A stretch of 64,000 nucleotides of DNA from Nocardioides acrostichi (GTDB lineage: Bacteria > Actinomycetota > Actinomycetes > Propionibacteriales > Nocardioidaceae). The notes beneath the pieces are model-generated. The model saw only the letters and a program-made list of their open reading frames with translations. It was not told where the DNA came from and ran no database searches. The first letter of the stretch is position 1, and every line of letters starts with the position of its first letter. Where the stretch lies: the NCBI RefSeq assembly GCF_015319165.1, contig NZ_JADIVZ010000015.1:1-64000 (forward strand), written 5' to 3'. Both the position numbers and the translations under genes were made by a program. Shown here in pieces: positions 63,819 to 64,000 of the stretch.

Positions 63819-64000
63819 TCAGAGCGCCGCAAGCTCGAGCAGGTCCCCCAGCTCCCCGGCACTCAGCTCCCGGATCTCCCCCGTGCGCAGCCCGGCCAAC
63901 CGCACCGGCCCGATCGAGGTGCGGGTGAGCTGACGCACCGGATGCCCCACGTGCTCGAGCAGCCGCCGCACGATCCGGTTGCGGCCCTCGTGGATGACCA
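63819..64000 (-). CDS. rluB: Pseudouridine synthase RluB, C-terminal end (runs off window)
   Basis: The last 60 or so residues are visible: VIHEGRNRIVRRLLEHVGHP, then V-R-Q-L-T-R-T-S-I-G-P-V-R-L and L-R-T-G-E-I-R-E-L-S, ending L-L-E-L-A-A-L-stop. This is the C-terminal core of the RsuA/RluB family, which isomerises a uridine in 23S (RluB) or 16S (RsuA) rRNA. Context next to cmk and der favours RluB. The N-terminal S4 domain and catalytic Asp are outside the window. Confidence 0.88.
   Translation of the reverse strand, partial: VIHEGRNRIVRRLLEHVGHPVRQLTRTSIGPVRLAGLRTGEIRELSAGELGDLLELAAL

Overview
The window is a piece of a high-GC actinobacterial chromosome. Family Nocardioidaceae (Nocardioides, Marmoricola, Aeromicrobium or a relative) is my best guess. 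The evidence is strong G/C bias at third codon positions, an LLM-class F420-type oxidoreductase and an F420/NADP-oxidoreductase-like protein, a GarA/OdhI FHA protein next to an FtsR-like MerR regulator, a MshB/Mca-like PIG-L deacetylase, and DUF222/13E12 HNH endonucleases. Genus assignment is inference. Most of the window is ordinary, tightly packed chromosome with many 4-8 bp start/stop overlaps. I see no prophage, CRISPR array, insertion sequence or rRNA. There is one tRNA, tRNA-Pro(GGG).

Layout. 1-2.8 kb: the 5' part of a DUF222-HNH gene behind an SOS (LexA) box, then a region of visibly lower GC with an APH-like kinase and a methyltransferase. 2.9-11.9 kb: a second APH-like kinase, a PIG-L deacetylase, a SRPBCC-like protein, an AAA+ ATPase with a winged helix, an LLM oxidoreductase, cinA, a DHA2-type exporter, a D-threonine-aldolase-like PLP enzyme and a cyclophilin lipoprotein. 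11.9-24.3 kb: a secreted S55 (SpoIVB-like) protein, pepN, fdhD, sbcD-sbcC and tldD-tldE. 24.2-36.4 kb: a long leftward block resembling the gcv/garA/ftsR neighbourhood of mycobacteria. It holds an MFS gene (probably internally deleted), gcvP behind a glycine riboswitch, merR, a DUF151 nuclease, ftsR, garA, gcvH, DUF881-sbp-DUF881, a CDP-alcohol phosphatidyltransferase and two CNNM/CBS proteins. 36.5-39.8 kb: a DUF1800-DUF1501 pair and a lipoprotein. 39.9-46.9 kb: an ABC permease with an unusual secreted-hydrolase/ABC-ATPase fusion, an HsaD-like hydrolase behind a KstR-type operator, DUF309, an SDR, a solitary beta-class DNA methyltransferase and DUF1330. 46.8-53.4 kb: a DUF429-RelA/SpoT fusion, a secreted metzincin-like protease and an AT3-SGNH acyltransferase. 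53.5-58.8 kb: a lipase, a second ABC transporter operon with an RseB-like exported protein, and a reductase. 58.9-60.5 kb: tRNA-Pro and a complete DUF222-HNH gene with its own SOS box. 60.6-64 kb: the housekeeping operon rluB-aroH-cmk-plsC-der.

Most notable points: (1) a DUF429 (RNase H-like) domain fused to a RelA/SpoT domain, with a probable C-tract frameshift near its end and Ser in place of the usual catalytic Glu; (2) a signal-peptide-bearing X-Pro/CocE-like hydrolase fused through one membrane helix to an ABC ATPase; (3) an S55 domain whose Ser and His blocks are in the opposite order to SpoIVB; (4) two DUF222-HNH genes with the same promoter design, a LexA box next to a -10 and no leader; (5) a KstR-like operator on an HsaD-like hydrolase; (6) recurrent TANNNT hexamers 6-7 nt from start codons, suggesting widespread leaderless transcription.
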